DNA from: JANQQJ01 sp046290575
GTDB lineage: Bacteria; Pseudomonadota; Alphaproteobacteria; SMXS01
DNA length: 64,000 bases
Direction of reading: 5' to 3'
Assembly (NCBI GenBank): GCA_046290575.1
Contig: JBKAGX010000001.1
Location: 620,001 to 684,000 of the forward strand
The notes under the pieces are model-generated. The model made no database searches and had not been told where the DNA came from. It saw nothing but the letters and a program-made list of their open reading frames with translations. Of this stretch, positions 17,361-25,863 are shown one piece after another; positions within the stretch are counted from its first letter, which is position 1, and every line of letters starts with the position of its first letter. A program made the translations under genes and the position numbers.

Positions 17361-17375
17361 GTTTACGGCGTAAAC
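17361..17375. promoter_or_regulatory. 15-bp palindrome between ribE and the MDR reductase gene
   Basis: GTTTACGGCGTAAAC has perfect 7-bp arms about a central G. It lies 49 bp before the ribE start and 59 bp before the reductase start, in a divergent promoter region. It has the form of a TetR-family operator, but no regulator gene is adjacent. Confidence 0.55.
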
Positions 17376-17433
17376 TCAAACCCATATGGTGCGGGCCGAA
17401 ATCGAATCCCTTCAGGACTGCAGGAGCCACTTG

Positions 17434-18450
17434 ATGTCCACAGCCACCAACCGCCCCGTCAACCGCAAGATCACGCTGCTTAAATACGCCGACGGCCCCG
17501 TGACCCCCGACATGTTTCAGCTGGAAGAAGAGCCCGCCCGCGAACCCGGCGAGGGCGAGGTGCTGGTCGAGACGGATTCGATTTCGATCGACGCCTTCAT
17601 TCGCACCAGTCTCAACGATTGGGAAGGCTTTCACATGCAGGTTCCGATTGGCGGCGTGATCGGCGCGCTCGCCGTTGGCCGGGTCATCGAAAGTAACGCC
17701 AAGGGCTGGGAACCGGGCGATGCGGTCTCCGGTCCGTTGGGCTCGCAGACCTTTGCTACCGTCCCGACCGGGATGCTGCAAAAAGTCGATGATTCGCTGC
17801 CGCTATCGACCTATCTGGGCGCTTTGGGACTGACCACCGGGCTGACTGCTTTTTGTGGCATGCGTTACGTCGGCCAGGTGAAAGAGGGTGAGACGGTTCT
17901 GGTGTCCGGTGCCGCTGGCGCGGTCGGCTCCATTGCGGGACAGATTGCCAAGCTCGACGGGGCACGGGTGATCGGCATCGCCGGAGGGCCGGAAAAGGTC
18001 AAATTTCTGACAGAGACGCTCGGACTCGACGCGGGCATCGATTACAAGAACGAAGATGTGGCCGAACGGGTCAAGGAACTGGCGCCCAAAGGCATTGATG
18101 TATTCTTCGACAATGTCGGCGGCGAGATCCTGGACGTTGCGCTGGACAATATCCGCGAGCGCGGCCGCATCGCCATTTGTGGTGCCATCTCGCAATATGA
18201 TGACCATCTGAATGTGCGGGGGCCGAGCCTTTATCTCCGTCTCGCCGAACGCTACGCGCGCATGGAAGGCTTCACCGTCATGCATTTCGCAGACAAGTTC
18301 CCTGAAGCCTTTGCCCAGCTGGGCCAGTGGGTGGCAGAGGGCAAACTGAAGATGCCCGAACATGTTGTGGAAGGCATCGACTCCTTCCCCGATGCGCTGA
18401 TCACCATGTTCAACGGCGGTCATATGGGCAAGATGCTGGTTAAACCCTAA
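17434..18450 (+). CDS. NADP-dependent oxidoreductase, zinc-free MDR family
   Basis: 338 residues from the ATG at 17434 with AGGAG eight bases upstream; the frame opens earlier at 17386. It is a medium-chain dehydrogenase/reductase of the prostaglandin or curcumin reductase type: an N-terminal GroES-like domain and a nucleotide fold with VLVSGAAGAVGSIAGQIAK, followed by the substrate-side FFDNVGGEILD segment. These enzymes reduce alpha,beta-unsaturated ketones or aldehydes with NADPH. No zinc ligands are seen. Confidence 0.9.
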   Translation: MSTATNRPVNRKITLLKYADGPVTPDMFQLEEEPAREPGEGEVLVETDSISIDAFIRTSLNDWEGFHMQVPIGGVIGALAVGRVIESNAKGWEPGDAVSGPLGSQTFATVPTGMLQKVDDSLPLSTYLGALGLTTGLTAFCGMRYVGQVKEGETVLVSGAAGAVGSIAGQIAKLDGARVIGIAGGPEKVKFLTETLGLDAGIDYKNEDVAERVKELAPKGIDVFFDNVGGEILDVALDNIRERGRIAICGAISQYDDHLNVRGPSLYLRLAERYARMEGFTVMHFADKFPEAFAQLGQWVAEGKLKMPEHVVEGIDSFPDALITMFNGGHMGKMLVKP

Positions 18451-18464
18451 GGGGGCCGGCGCCG

Positions 18465-18833
18465 CTAGCCGGCCTGGGCTTGCTCAGGCCACTGACTGAT
18501 GGCAACCACCAGCCAGACGGTGACGCCCATTACCACATAATAGCCCGTGGCGAAGGCCGAAAACCCCAGCACGAACGGGGCGGCAACAAAAACCAGCCCG
18601 GCGGTAATGTCGAGCGCCAGATGGGTTCGATAGGAAATCAGCCCTGTCACGCTCAGAGCGTAGTCGGTAACGAGGCTGTATCCGATCAGTCCCAAGCCCG
18701 CCGCGATCGATAACCATAGTTCTGGTGGCGTGCCGGCGTTCAGCCCCAACAGAAAGGGGAGCACGACAAGACCGGCTGCGGCGCCATAGTCCAGCAGGCC
18801 GTGCAGGGTGGGCGTGAGAAATTTGATGTTCAT
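18465..18833 (-). CDS. SPW-repeat-like small membrane protein
   Basis: 122 residues with four predicted membrane helices arranged as two similar halves; each half starts with a short HxxLD-type segment (HGLLDYGAAAGLVVLP and HLALDITAGLVFVAAP). That two-fold pattern resembles SPW-repeat or related four-helix membrane proteins of unknown function. It is convergent with the MDR reductase. The gap to the next gene carries a TetR-like operator. Confidence 0.6.
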   Translation of the reverse strand: MNIKFLTPTLHGLLDYGAAAGLVVLPFLLGLNAGTPPELWLSIAAGLGLIGYSLVTDYALSVTGLISYRTHLALDITAGLVFVAAPFVLGFSAFATGYYVVMGVTVWLVVAISQWPEQAQAG

Positions 18834-18888
18834 GGGCGGTGATCCTTCCTAAGGGCCAATAGATCCGCTGTGTGCGAATCAGGAAGAA

Positions 18889-18912
18889 AATAAATAGACC
18901 GGTCTGTTTATT
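18889..18912. promoter_or_regulatory. TetR-type palindrome centred on AGACCGGTCT
   Basis: A 24-bp imperfect palindrome: 11 of 12 base pairs match across a centre between 18900 and 18901, with the core ATAGACCGGTCTGT. It lies between the SPW-like gene (minus) and the alpha/beta hydrolase (plus). No TetR gene lies next to it, so the regulator is elsewhere. Confidence 0.55.
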
Positions 18913-19035
18913 CTGTCACCTGGACGCGGGGTCTACTATGTTTGCCCCGTAACCGGGCGCTGCGACGGCCGGGGTTGGCACCATGAAGGTCGCTGTCGTA
19001 GTCTGCCGCCTCGTTTAGCAGGGGGAATTTTGACC

Positions 19036-19914
19036 ATGACGGAAATGCACGGGCCCATGTCCCACAGTTACTTCTCCCAGCGGCTGCGGCTGCATTATGT
19101 GGATTGGGGGAATGAGGCAGCACCGCCGCTGCTGATGGTTCATGGCGGGCGCGACCATTGCCGCAATTGGGACTGGGTCGCCCAGGCGCTTCGTGACCAG
19201 TATCACATAATCGCACCGGATCTGCGTGGTCATGGCGATTCCCAGTGGATGCTGGGTGGCACCTATGGCACATCCGAGTTCGTCTATGACATTGCCCAGC
19301 TGGTGCATCAGACGAAGACCACCCCGACGCGGATCATCGCCCATTCCATGGGCGGCGCAGTCAGCCTGCGCTATGCGGGGATTTACCCGGAAAACGTCGA
19401 AAAGCTGGTGGTGATCGAAGGGCTGGGGCCCGATCCTAAGCGAATGGAAAAATTCACCAGCCGACCTGTCGGTGACCGGATGCGCGAGTGGGTCGAAAAT
19501 CTGCGCGGGTCGTCAGGTCGCACGCCGCGCAAATATGCCAGTATTGATGACGCCTATCAGCGGATGCAGGAGGAAAATCCGCATCTGCGTCCCGATCAGG
19601 CCCGGCACCTGACCATCCACGGCGCCAACCAGAACGAAGACGGCACCTATAGCTGGAAGTTTGACAACTATGTCCATGGTTGGGCGCCGTTCGGCATGGG
19701 CATGGACGATGTGCACGAGCTCTGGTCGAACATCACCTGTCCGACATTGCTGATCAGGGGGCTGGAAAGCTGGGCCACGGACCCGGCCGAGGACGGCCGC
19801 CTCGACCATTTCCAGAACGCGACCGTGGTCGATTTCGAAAATGCCGGGCACTGGGTGCACCATGATCAGCTGGACAGGTTCCTGGACGTGGTGGGTGAGT
19901 TCTTGGCGGACTAA
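19036..19914 (+). CDS. Alpha/beta hydrolase
   Basis: 292 residues from the ATG at 19036, ten bases after GGGGG; a TTG at 19030 is also in frame. Classic alpha/beta hydrolase features are HGGRDHCRNWDWVAQAL (oxyanion region), PDLRGHGDS, the nucleophile elbow HSMGGAVSLRY, and a C-terminal histidine in NAGHWVHHDQ. It probably cleaves an ester, epoxide or C-C bond in a small organic substrate. It is convergent with an SDR gene, with a hairpin between them. Confidence 0.88.
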   Translation: MTEMHGPMSHSYFSQRLRLHYVDWGNEAAPPLLMVHGGRDHCRNWDWVAQALRDQYHIIAPDLRGHGDSQWMLGGTYGTSEFVYDIAQLVHQTKTTPTRIIAHSMGGAVSLRYAGIYPENVEKLVVIEGLGPDPKRMEKFTSRPVGDRMREWVENLRGSSGRTPRKYASIDDAYQRMQEENPHLRPDQARHLTIHGANQNEDGTYSWKFDNYVHGWAPFGMGMDDVHELWSNITCPTLLIRGLESWATDPAEDGRLDHFQNATVVDFENAGHWVHHDQLDRFLDVVGEFLAD

Positions 19915-19926
19915 GGCCTCGATTAT

Positions 19927-19947
19927 CCCTCTCCCTCTGGGAGAGGG
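19927..19947. terminator. Hairpin between convergent genes, shared repeat core
   Basis: CCCTCTCCC and GGGAGAGGG form perfect 9-bp arms around a 3-nt loop between the convergent hydrolase and SDR genes. There is no T-run. The same core recurs at 46381 and 46503, so it may be a scattered repeat acting as a terminator. Confidence 0.5.
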
Positions 19948-19959
19948 TCAGGTCAGGAC

Positions 19960-20736
19960 CTAACCGACACCCTGGCCGTCATTCACTTTGATCACTGCGC
20001 CGGTGACGAAGTCCGATGACGGTGACACCAGGTAAAGCAGCGTGCTGTCCAGCTGTGCGGGGTCGCCGAAGCGTTTGCGTGGAAAGTTTTTGCTGAAGTC
20101 GCCAATGCGCTCAACCATCCCATCCATCATCTCGGTTGAGAATGCGCCCGGCGCGATGCAATTGACGTTAATGTTGTAGCGCGCCCACTCAACCGCCAGC
20201 GCTTCGGTCATCCTAACCACGCCGGCCTTGGTGATCGAATAGAGTGCTGCGCCATTGCCATCATAGCGGAACGCGCCGACCGAGGAGATATTGACGATCC
20301 GGCCGGGCAGATCCTTCTCGATCAGCCGTTTGGCGACCTCGCAGGACAGCACATAAGGTCCGCGCAGATTGGTGTCGAACACGGCGTCTATCAATTCATG
20401 GGACATTTTATGGGCGCGCTGGGCATCGGGTATGCCGGCATTGTTGACCAGGGTCGTCACGGGGCCAAAGACCCGCTCGGTCTCATCCACGGCGGCTATG
20501 ATGCTGTCCGTATTGGTCATGTCGAGGGTACAGGCGTGGGCGGTGCCGCCCGCGGCCTCGATTTCAGCTTTCAGCGTAACCAGCCGTTCCGTACGCCGCC
20601 CGGTTAACACGACCTTGGCGCCCTGATTGGCCAGCAGGCGGGCGAAGCGCTCTCCCAATCCCGACGTCGTACCGGTCACCAGCGCGACCTGACCACTCAG
20701 ATCGGTTGAAAAATTCGGCAGTTCGAAATCGCTCAT
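19960..20736 (-). CDS. Short-chain dehydrogenase/reductase (SDR)
   Basis: 258 residues of the classical SDR family. The cofactor site is ALVTGTTSGLGERFA, the structural NNAG motif is present, and the catalytic residues are Ser in NISSVGAF and YSITK. The Arg-rich GRRTER after the second strand suggests NADP preference. It oxidises or reduces an alcohol or ketone. It is not obviously part of an operon. Confidence 0.92.
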   Translation of the reverse strand: MSDFELPNFSTDLSGQVALVTGTTSGLGERFARLLANQGAKVVLTGRRTERLVTLKAEIEAAGGTAHACTLDMTNTDSIIAAVDETERVFGPVTTLVNNAGIPDAQRAHKMSHELIDAVFDTNLRGPYVLSCEVAKRLIEKDLPGRIVNISSVGAFRYDGNGAALYSITKAGVVRMTEALAVEWARYNINVNCIAPGAFSTEMMDGMVERIGDFSKNFPRKRFGDPAQLDSTLLYLVSPSSDFVTGAVIKVNDGQGVG

Positions 20737-20783
20737 CCAAGGCTCCCCGGTTCATGCATGGGCGGAGCTTATCAACCGGCGGA

Positions 20784-23700
20784 TCAGGCCGCCAGCGGGG
20801 ACGCGATCATGGCAGGCGCTTCGGCGATTTCTGTTCTCTTCTGCTTGCCGGCGATCCAGAGCGCGAACAGGGGCGGGGTGAAATAGAACGATACGATGGT
20901 CGACAGCAGCACGCCGCCGGCGATCGCCATGGCAAAGGGCGGCCAGAAGCCGCCGCCAGCCAGGATCAAGGGTAAAAAGCCGCCGAAGGTCGTGGTGGTG
21001 GTCGAGACGATATGGCGGCTGGCCCGTACGACCAGTTCGCCGATCCGCTTTTGGTCGCCTGCCATCGCTGCCTCATCCTGTTGCAGGCTGGTCAGGATAA
21101 TGATAGCCGCGTTGATCGACACACCGATAGAACCGATCACGCCGATCAGCGCCTGGATGCCGAACGGGAACTGGAACAGGGCCAAGGCAAACAGGCTCAG
21201 CCCCATGGAGAGCACGGCCACCATGCCGGTGATCAGCGACAATCGGAAGGAGTTGAAGGTCAGCACAATGGTCGCGATGGTCAGCGTGATGATCAGCCCC
21301 ATTGATGACATGAGGTTGTTAATGGTGTCTGAGCGTTCTTCAGAATCGCCACCGAATTGAATTTCGTATCCCGGCGGTAATGCAATGGACGCTTCCGCCA
21401 GTTTCTCCTGAAAGACCTGCAGGGCTTCTTCCGGCAGCACGCCATGGGCCAGATAGCCCTGCACATTGTTGATGCGGTCGCCGTTGCGGCGCTGGATCGG
21501 GCTTTCAGACGGCACCAGGCGCGGGGTGCCCAGTGCGCTGAGCGGAATACCCGGATAGGCGTCCGGCGATGTTTGCTGCGGTGTGCCCGATCCCAAGACG
21601 TCCAGCGACCGGATGGTCTCGAACGCGCCACGTTCTGCATTGCCCATGCGCACCCGTACCGGCAGTTGCTCGGTGGTTTCGACCAGTGAGCCGCCGACCG
21701 TTCCCTCCAGTGAGTTCTCCAACTGCCGCGCGACACCGGTCAGTGTCAGCCCCGCCAGCCGGACCTCGTCTTCATCCAGGTCAAAGACGATCTTTGGCGC
21801 ACCACCGGTCATATCGGCCTTGGTGTGGATGATGGAAGGCACCTCGGCCAACAGGGCACGCAATTGCTCCCCGACGCGGCGCAACGTCTCCAACTCGGGG
21901 CCGACGATACGGACTTCGACCGGGGCCGCGACGGGCGGTCCCTGGGTCAGCCCCTGCACGATGATTTGCGCCTGCGGCAGCCGGGCGTCCAGTTCCGCCT
22001 GCAGCGCCGGGATGATCCGCGCGGTCGCCTCTGGCGAAGCGGTGGTGACGAGAGCCTCGGCAAAGCCCGCATCGCCGTCCTGGTCCATCATCATGTTGTA
22101 GTAGAAGGCTGGCGCACTTTCGCCGATCACCCAGTGGACGCTTTCGATGTCGCGATCGCCTTTGATGATTGCGTCCGCCTGAAGGGCGATCTGTTCCGTA
22201 CGGTTGATGGCGGTGGCGCCATCCAGCTGAATTTGCACGTGGAACTGGTCGCGGTCGACGCCGGGAAAGAACTGCGAGGTCAGCGTCGGGAAGGCGGCGA
22301 AGCCTATCAGCGGGACCGCGATGGCGGCCAGGATGGCAAGTCTTGGATGGCGCAGCGCCAGATCGATGGAGCGCGCAAACACCCGGCCCACGGCGCCGGC
22401 GCGGATGCCCCGGTCCCACCACGGGCTGCTTTCATGTGGGTCGGCTTTCAGGATCCATCCCGCCAATGCCGGGGTGACCGTCAGCGCCAGCAGGAAGGAC
22501 GCGATCAGCATGACGATCACGGCGATGGCGATGGAGCCGACGAAATCACCCGCGGGGCCCGGTAACAACGCCATCGGCATAAAGGCCAGGATAGTCGTCA
22601 GTGCCGATGCAAAGAGCGGCATCGCCAACCGGCGCACCGCCGCACGCACGGTTTGCAGTCGGGGCATGCCGCCCACAATCCGGCGTCTGATCTCGTCGGT
22701 CATGACGATGGCGGCGTCGACCAGCAGGCCCAGTGCGACAATCATGCCGCTGACCGACATCTGGTGTATTGGCACGCCGGCAAAGTTGAGGACATTCAGT
22801 GACAGCAGGCTGGCGAGCGGCAGCACCACGGCAACAATAAACGCCCCGCGCCACCCCAGGGTGAACAGCAGCACCAGCAACACCAGGCTGACACCAATGA
22901 GCAGGTTGATGACAAGGCCGGACAGCCGGTCATTGGTGTAGCGGCTCTGGTCGAACAGCAGTTCGTGGTCCAGCCCGGCGGGCATCTCTGCCTCGAAGTC
23001 AGCCAGCACCTGTTTGACATTGTCGGTCCAAAGGTCGACGCGCAGCCCTTCTGCCATGCGGCTGGCGATCAGTACGGCGGGCACGCCATCGGCATAGGCC
23101 AGGCTGGACGCTGGGGATTTGGCCGTTCTGCGAACCTCGGCAACATCGCCGACCCTGACCACCGTGCCGGCCTCATCGGCGCTGACCGGGATCTGGGCGA
23201 CGCGCCCGACGGTCTCGATCTCACCGGCGATTTCAATCAGCAGGTCGCCACGCCCGTCACGCACTTGCCCCGCCTGCACTTTGGCGTCGGCGCGGGCAAT
23301 GGCTGCGGATACATCGGCCGGCGAGAGGCCCAGCGACGCAAGCCTTACCGGATCAATTCGGACCAGGATTTCCTCTTCCGCTGCGCCATAGTTATCAACG
23401 AACTCCGCGCCGTTGATCTGGCGGATACGGTCCTGCAGCAATTCGCCGTAGCGCCGCAGCACAGTTGGCGAGTGATCGACACCCGGCGCGGCGCGGATCG
23501 CGCTGATCAGGGAGAAGGCGCCGGTCCGGTCATTGTCGAATTCCGGTTCGGGCACGCCGGCGGGGAAGCGGCGCGAGGCGTCGGTCAGCGCGTCGCGGAT
23601 TTCCGACCAGGTCTGTTCGATCTCCTGATCCGAAAGCTGTTCACCCAGATCGACGGAAACTACGGAAATGCCTGTGCGTGAGGTTGAGTTAATCTCCTTG

Positions 23701-23924
23701 ATCGCCTCGATTTCCTGCAGCTCTTCCTCGATCTTTTCTGTGACCAGCGCCTCGACGCGCGCGGGGCTGGCGCCGGGATAGGGCGTGAGAATGGTGGCGA
23801 ACAGGTTGGTGATGGTGGGGTCTTCCTGGCGTCCGATGGTCGTCAGGGCGGCCAGACCGGTTGCGATGATGATGCCGACGGCCAGGGCAAAAACCCGCCA
23901 TTCGCGAAAGAAAAGCGTGTCCAT
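20784..23924 (-). CDS. RND efflux transporter, inner-membrane permease (system I)
   Basis: 1046 residues, the usual RND length, with the internal duplication of membrane and periplasmic domains. The periplasmic start includes QEDPTITN and VTEKIEEELQEI. Transmembrane helix 4 carries LVDAAIVMTDE, with a single Asp instead of the Asp-Asp pair of drug-type pumps; this single-Asp form also occurs in heavy-metal type pumps. It starts 4 nt after the membrane fusion gene. No outer membrane channel gene follows, so TolC-like function must be supplied elsewhere. Substrate unknown. Confidence 0.93.
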   Translation of the reverse strand: MDTLFFREWRVFALAVGIIIATGLAALTTIGRQEDPTITNLFATILTPYPGASPARVEALVTEKIEEELQEIEAIKEINSTSRTGISVVSVDLGEQLSDQEIEQTWSEIRDALTDASRRFPAGVPEPEFDNDRTGAFSLISAIRAAPGVDHSPTVLRRYGELLQDRIRQINGAEFVDNYGAAEEEILVRIDPVRLASLGLSPADVSAAIARADAKVQAGQVRDGRGDLLIEIAGEIETVGRVAQIPVSADEAGTVVRVGDVAEVRRTAKSPASSLAYADGVPAVLIASRMAEGLRVDLWTDNVKQVLADFEAEMPAGLDHELLFDQSRYTNDRLSGLVINLLIGVSLVLLVLLFTLGWRGAFIVAVVLPLASLLSLNVLNFAGVPIHQMSVSGMIVALGLLVDAAIVMTDEIRRRIVGGMPRLQTVRAAVRRLAMPLFASALTTILAFMPMALLPGPAGDFVGSIAIAVIVMLIASFLLALTVTPALAGWILKADPHESSPWWDRGIRAGAVGRVFARSIDLALRHPRLAILAAIAVPLIGFAAFPTLTSQFFPGVDRDQFHVQIQLDGATAINRTEQIALQADAIIKGDRDIESVHWVIGESAPAFYYNMMMDQDGDAGFAEALVTTASPEATARIIPALQAELDARLPQAQIIVQGLTQGPPVAAPVEVRIVGPELETLRRVGEQLRALLAEVPSIIHTKADMTGGAPKIVFDLDEDEVRLAGLTLTGVARQLENSLEGTVGGSLVETTEQLPVRVRMGNAERGAFETIRSLDVLGSGTPQQTSPDAYPGIPLSALGTPRLVPSESPIQRRNGDRINNVQGYLAHGVLPEEALQVFQEKLAEASIALPPGYEIQFGGDSEERSDTINNLMSSMGLIITLTIATIVLTFNSFRLSLITGMVAVLSMGLSLFALALFQFPFGIQALIGVIGSIGVSINAAIIILTSLQQDEAAMAGDQKRIGELVVRASRHIVSTTTTTFGGFLPLILAGGGFWPPFAMAIAGGVLLSTIVSFYFTPPLFALWIAGKQKRTEIAEAPAMIASPLAA

Positions 23925-23928
23925 CGGG

Positions 23929-25086
23929 CTACCCCCCGATCTCGGTCGTGGTGATGCGTTGCCCGGGGATGATCCGATCCAGCCCGGCGGTGATCACGCG
24001 CGCGCCGTCGCGCAGGGTGCCGCGCACGAAGACCCGATCGGCGTCGAAGTGGATGACCTCGACCGCTTCGCGTTCAACGGTCGACTCCCCCGGTTGCCCG
24101 CCGGCGACATAAACCGACCACAGCCCTTTGCGGCCTTCACTGAGCGCGGTGACAGGCAGCCAGAAGCCTTTGGCCTCCACTATACGTCCGATTTCCAGAT
24201 GAACCACCTCACCAAGAGGGAGGCCATTGGTGCCGGGCAGGTCGAACACCGCATGGACCGTTCGTGACTCGTTGGAAATGTCGGGCCGCAGGCTCTCCAG
24301 CGTGGCGTTCAGCGACCGATTGCCGACCTTTAAGTCATAAGGGGTGCCTGGAGTCAGTGTTGCGGCGATATCGGGGGACAGGCCGATGCGGGCCTTGGGA
24401 GCACCGGTTTCCAGCAGGTCGACGACCGGCGTGCCCGCGGCAACGACGGCGCCTTCATCGACCAGCCTTTGTGAGACGGTACCGGCGAATTGTGCGCGGA
24501 CTACCGATTTGTCGATGTCAATGGCGATGGCGCGGAGGTTCGCATCGACTTCGGCGAGACGCGCGTTGAGCGCTTTGGTCTGCAACCGGGCTTCATCGAA
24601 GCGCTGTCGGGAGACATGGCCCTTTTCGACCAGAAAGGCCTGACGGTCTTCGGTCAGCCGCGACAATTCCAGGTCGGCGGCGACCTGCGCGCGTTGGGCA
24701 CGAAGACGGTCCCGCTGGGCTAGCAAGGGTTGTGTATCCAGCCGGGCGATGACCTGCCCCTCCTGGACCGTGTCGCCTTCGTCGACCAGAACGCCCGTTA
24801 TCAACCCGCCCCGTTCGAACGCGACCCGCGTTTCGCGGTCGGCTTCCAGCCGGCCGGCATAGCGGGTGCGTACTTCATAGCCATCGGTTTTTGTAGCCGT
24901 CATCACGCTGACTGGCAGGGCAGGCGATGCCGCGCCGGGATCGACCGCGGCCCTTAAATGCAAGGTAGCGGTGCCAGCGAAGATGGCGGCAACGATCAAG
25001 GCACCGATTAGTCCGGGAATCCCATATCGCCTGAAGCCGGAGCGCGTTTCGATAGCGTCGATTTGGCCTTTGTCGTCCTCGGGCAT
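23929..25086 (-). CDS. RND efflux membrane fusion protein (system I)
   Basis: 385 residues. One N-terminal membrane anchor (about residues 22-44), then the barrel-sandwich hybrid (RLEADRETRVAFERGGLI and VDEGDTVQEGQVIARLD), a coiled-coil hairpin (about 125-185), the second lipoyl half (VVRAQFAGTVSQRLVDEG) and beta-barrel domains. It bridges the permease and the outer membrane channel in the periplasm. GGGAGG precedes the ATG. The gene is divergent from a TetR regulator over a 52-bp palindrome. Confidence 0.92.
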   Translation of the reverse strand: MPEDDKGQIDAIETRSGFRRYGIPGLIGALIVAAIFAGTATLHLRAAVDPGAASPALPVSVMTATKTDGYEVRTRYAGRLEADRETRVAFERGGLITGVLVDEGDTVQEGQVIARLDTQPLLAQRDRLRAQRAQVAADLELSRLTEDRQAFLVEKGHVSRQRFDEARLQTKALNARLAEVDANLRAIAIDIDKSVVRAQFAGTVSQRLVDEGAVVAAGTPVVDLLETGAPKARIGLSPDIAATLTPGTPYDLKVGNRSLNATLESLRPDISNESRTVHAVFDLPGTNGLPLGEVVHLEIGRIVEAKGFWLPVTALSEGRKGLWSVYVAGGQPGESTVEREAVEVIHFDADRVFVRGTLRDGARVITAGLDRIIPGQRITTTEIGG

Positions 25087-25111
25087 TTTCTGAAACCTCC
25101 CGGAATCACCA

Positions 25112-25163
25112 CCTTGTCAAGTTAGTAACGCTAACATATGTTAACGATACTAACTTGACAAGG
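25112..25163. promoter_or_regulatory. 52-bp near-perfect palindrome, operator of RND system I
   Basis: Outer arms CCTTGTCAAGTTAGTA and TACTAACTTGACAAGG are perfectly complementary, and the centre TTAACATATGTTAA-like core continues the symmetry; only two base pairs of 26 are mismatched. It fills the gap between the fusion protein gene and the TetR gene at 25198, so it very likely binds that regulator, possibly as two dimers. Confidence 0.8.
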
Positions 25164-25197
25164 GTTGTATACCCAAAAAACCTGCTAGGATCATCTG

Positions 25198-25833
25198 ATG
25201 GCCAATGCAGCAACAGACTCCGTCAAAAAGGCGGGATATCATCACGGCTCGTTGCGCGATGCGCTGATTGAGGCCGCACACGACCTCGTGTCGCAAAAGG
25301 GGGAAGACGGCTTCACCATGGCCGACGCGTGCCGGGCGGCTGGTGTCAGCACGGCAGCGCCCTACCGGCATTTCTCCGACCGCGAGGACTTGATCAATGC
25401 ATTGGCCGAGAAGGGCTTTGATATTCTCGCCGACCGTACCCGAGTGGCGCGCGACGGGCATAAGGCCGGTTCTATTGAGTCGATCATCGCCATGGGACAA
25501 GCCTATGTGAGCTTCGCGGTCGACGAGTCGGCGCTGTTCAGGATCATGTTCGGGCGCCACGCACACAGCCATGAAGGAGACCAGGTCGATTCAGAGTGCT
25601 TTGCTGTTCTGTTGGAAGCCGTACAGAACTTTCTGGAAGTCCATCCGATGCTGAAGCAGCCGGTGATGTCTGTCGCGGTGCCGCTCTGGACCATCGTGCA
25701 TGGGGCGGCCAGCCTGCTGATTGACAAGAACTTCGCCGTCATTGCACCGGATACGGATGTCGATGCGCTGGTGGCTGATACGACACGCCGATATTTGAAC
25801 GGCGTTCTGGCGGAGTTCTTCAAGCAGCAATAG
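25198..25833 (+). CDS. TetR family regulator of RND system I
   Basis: 211 residues. The DNA-binding domain reads GSLRDALIEAAHDLVSQKGEDGF then ADACRAAGVSTAAPYRHFSDREDLINAL, and a TetR C-terminal domain follows with the VPLWTIVHGAASLLI segment common in multidrug regulators. It is divergent from the RND I fusion protein gene and has the 52-bp palindrome in its promoter, so autoregulation and repression of the pump are likely. The inducing ligand is unknown. Confidence 0.92.
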   Translation: MANAATDSVKKAGYHHGSLRDALIEAAHDLVSQKGEDGFTMADACRAAGVSTAAPYRHFSDREDLINALAEKGFDILADRTRVARDGHKAGSIESIIAMGQAYVSFAVDESALFRIMFGRHAHSHEGDQVDSECFAVLLEAVQNFLEVHPMLKQPVMSVAVPLWTIVHGAASLLIDKNFAVIAPDTDVDALVADTTRRYLNGVLAEFFKQQ

Positions 25834-25863
25834 CTGCGTCACCCGACGAACGGGACCGTAATG

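Noticed and set aside
16728..17400. Possible FMN riboswitch upstream of ribE
   Set aside because: None of the conserved RFN-element blocks are visible in the short gap; only a 15-bp palindrome is present.
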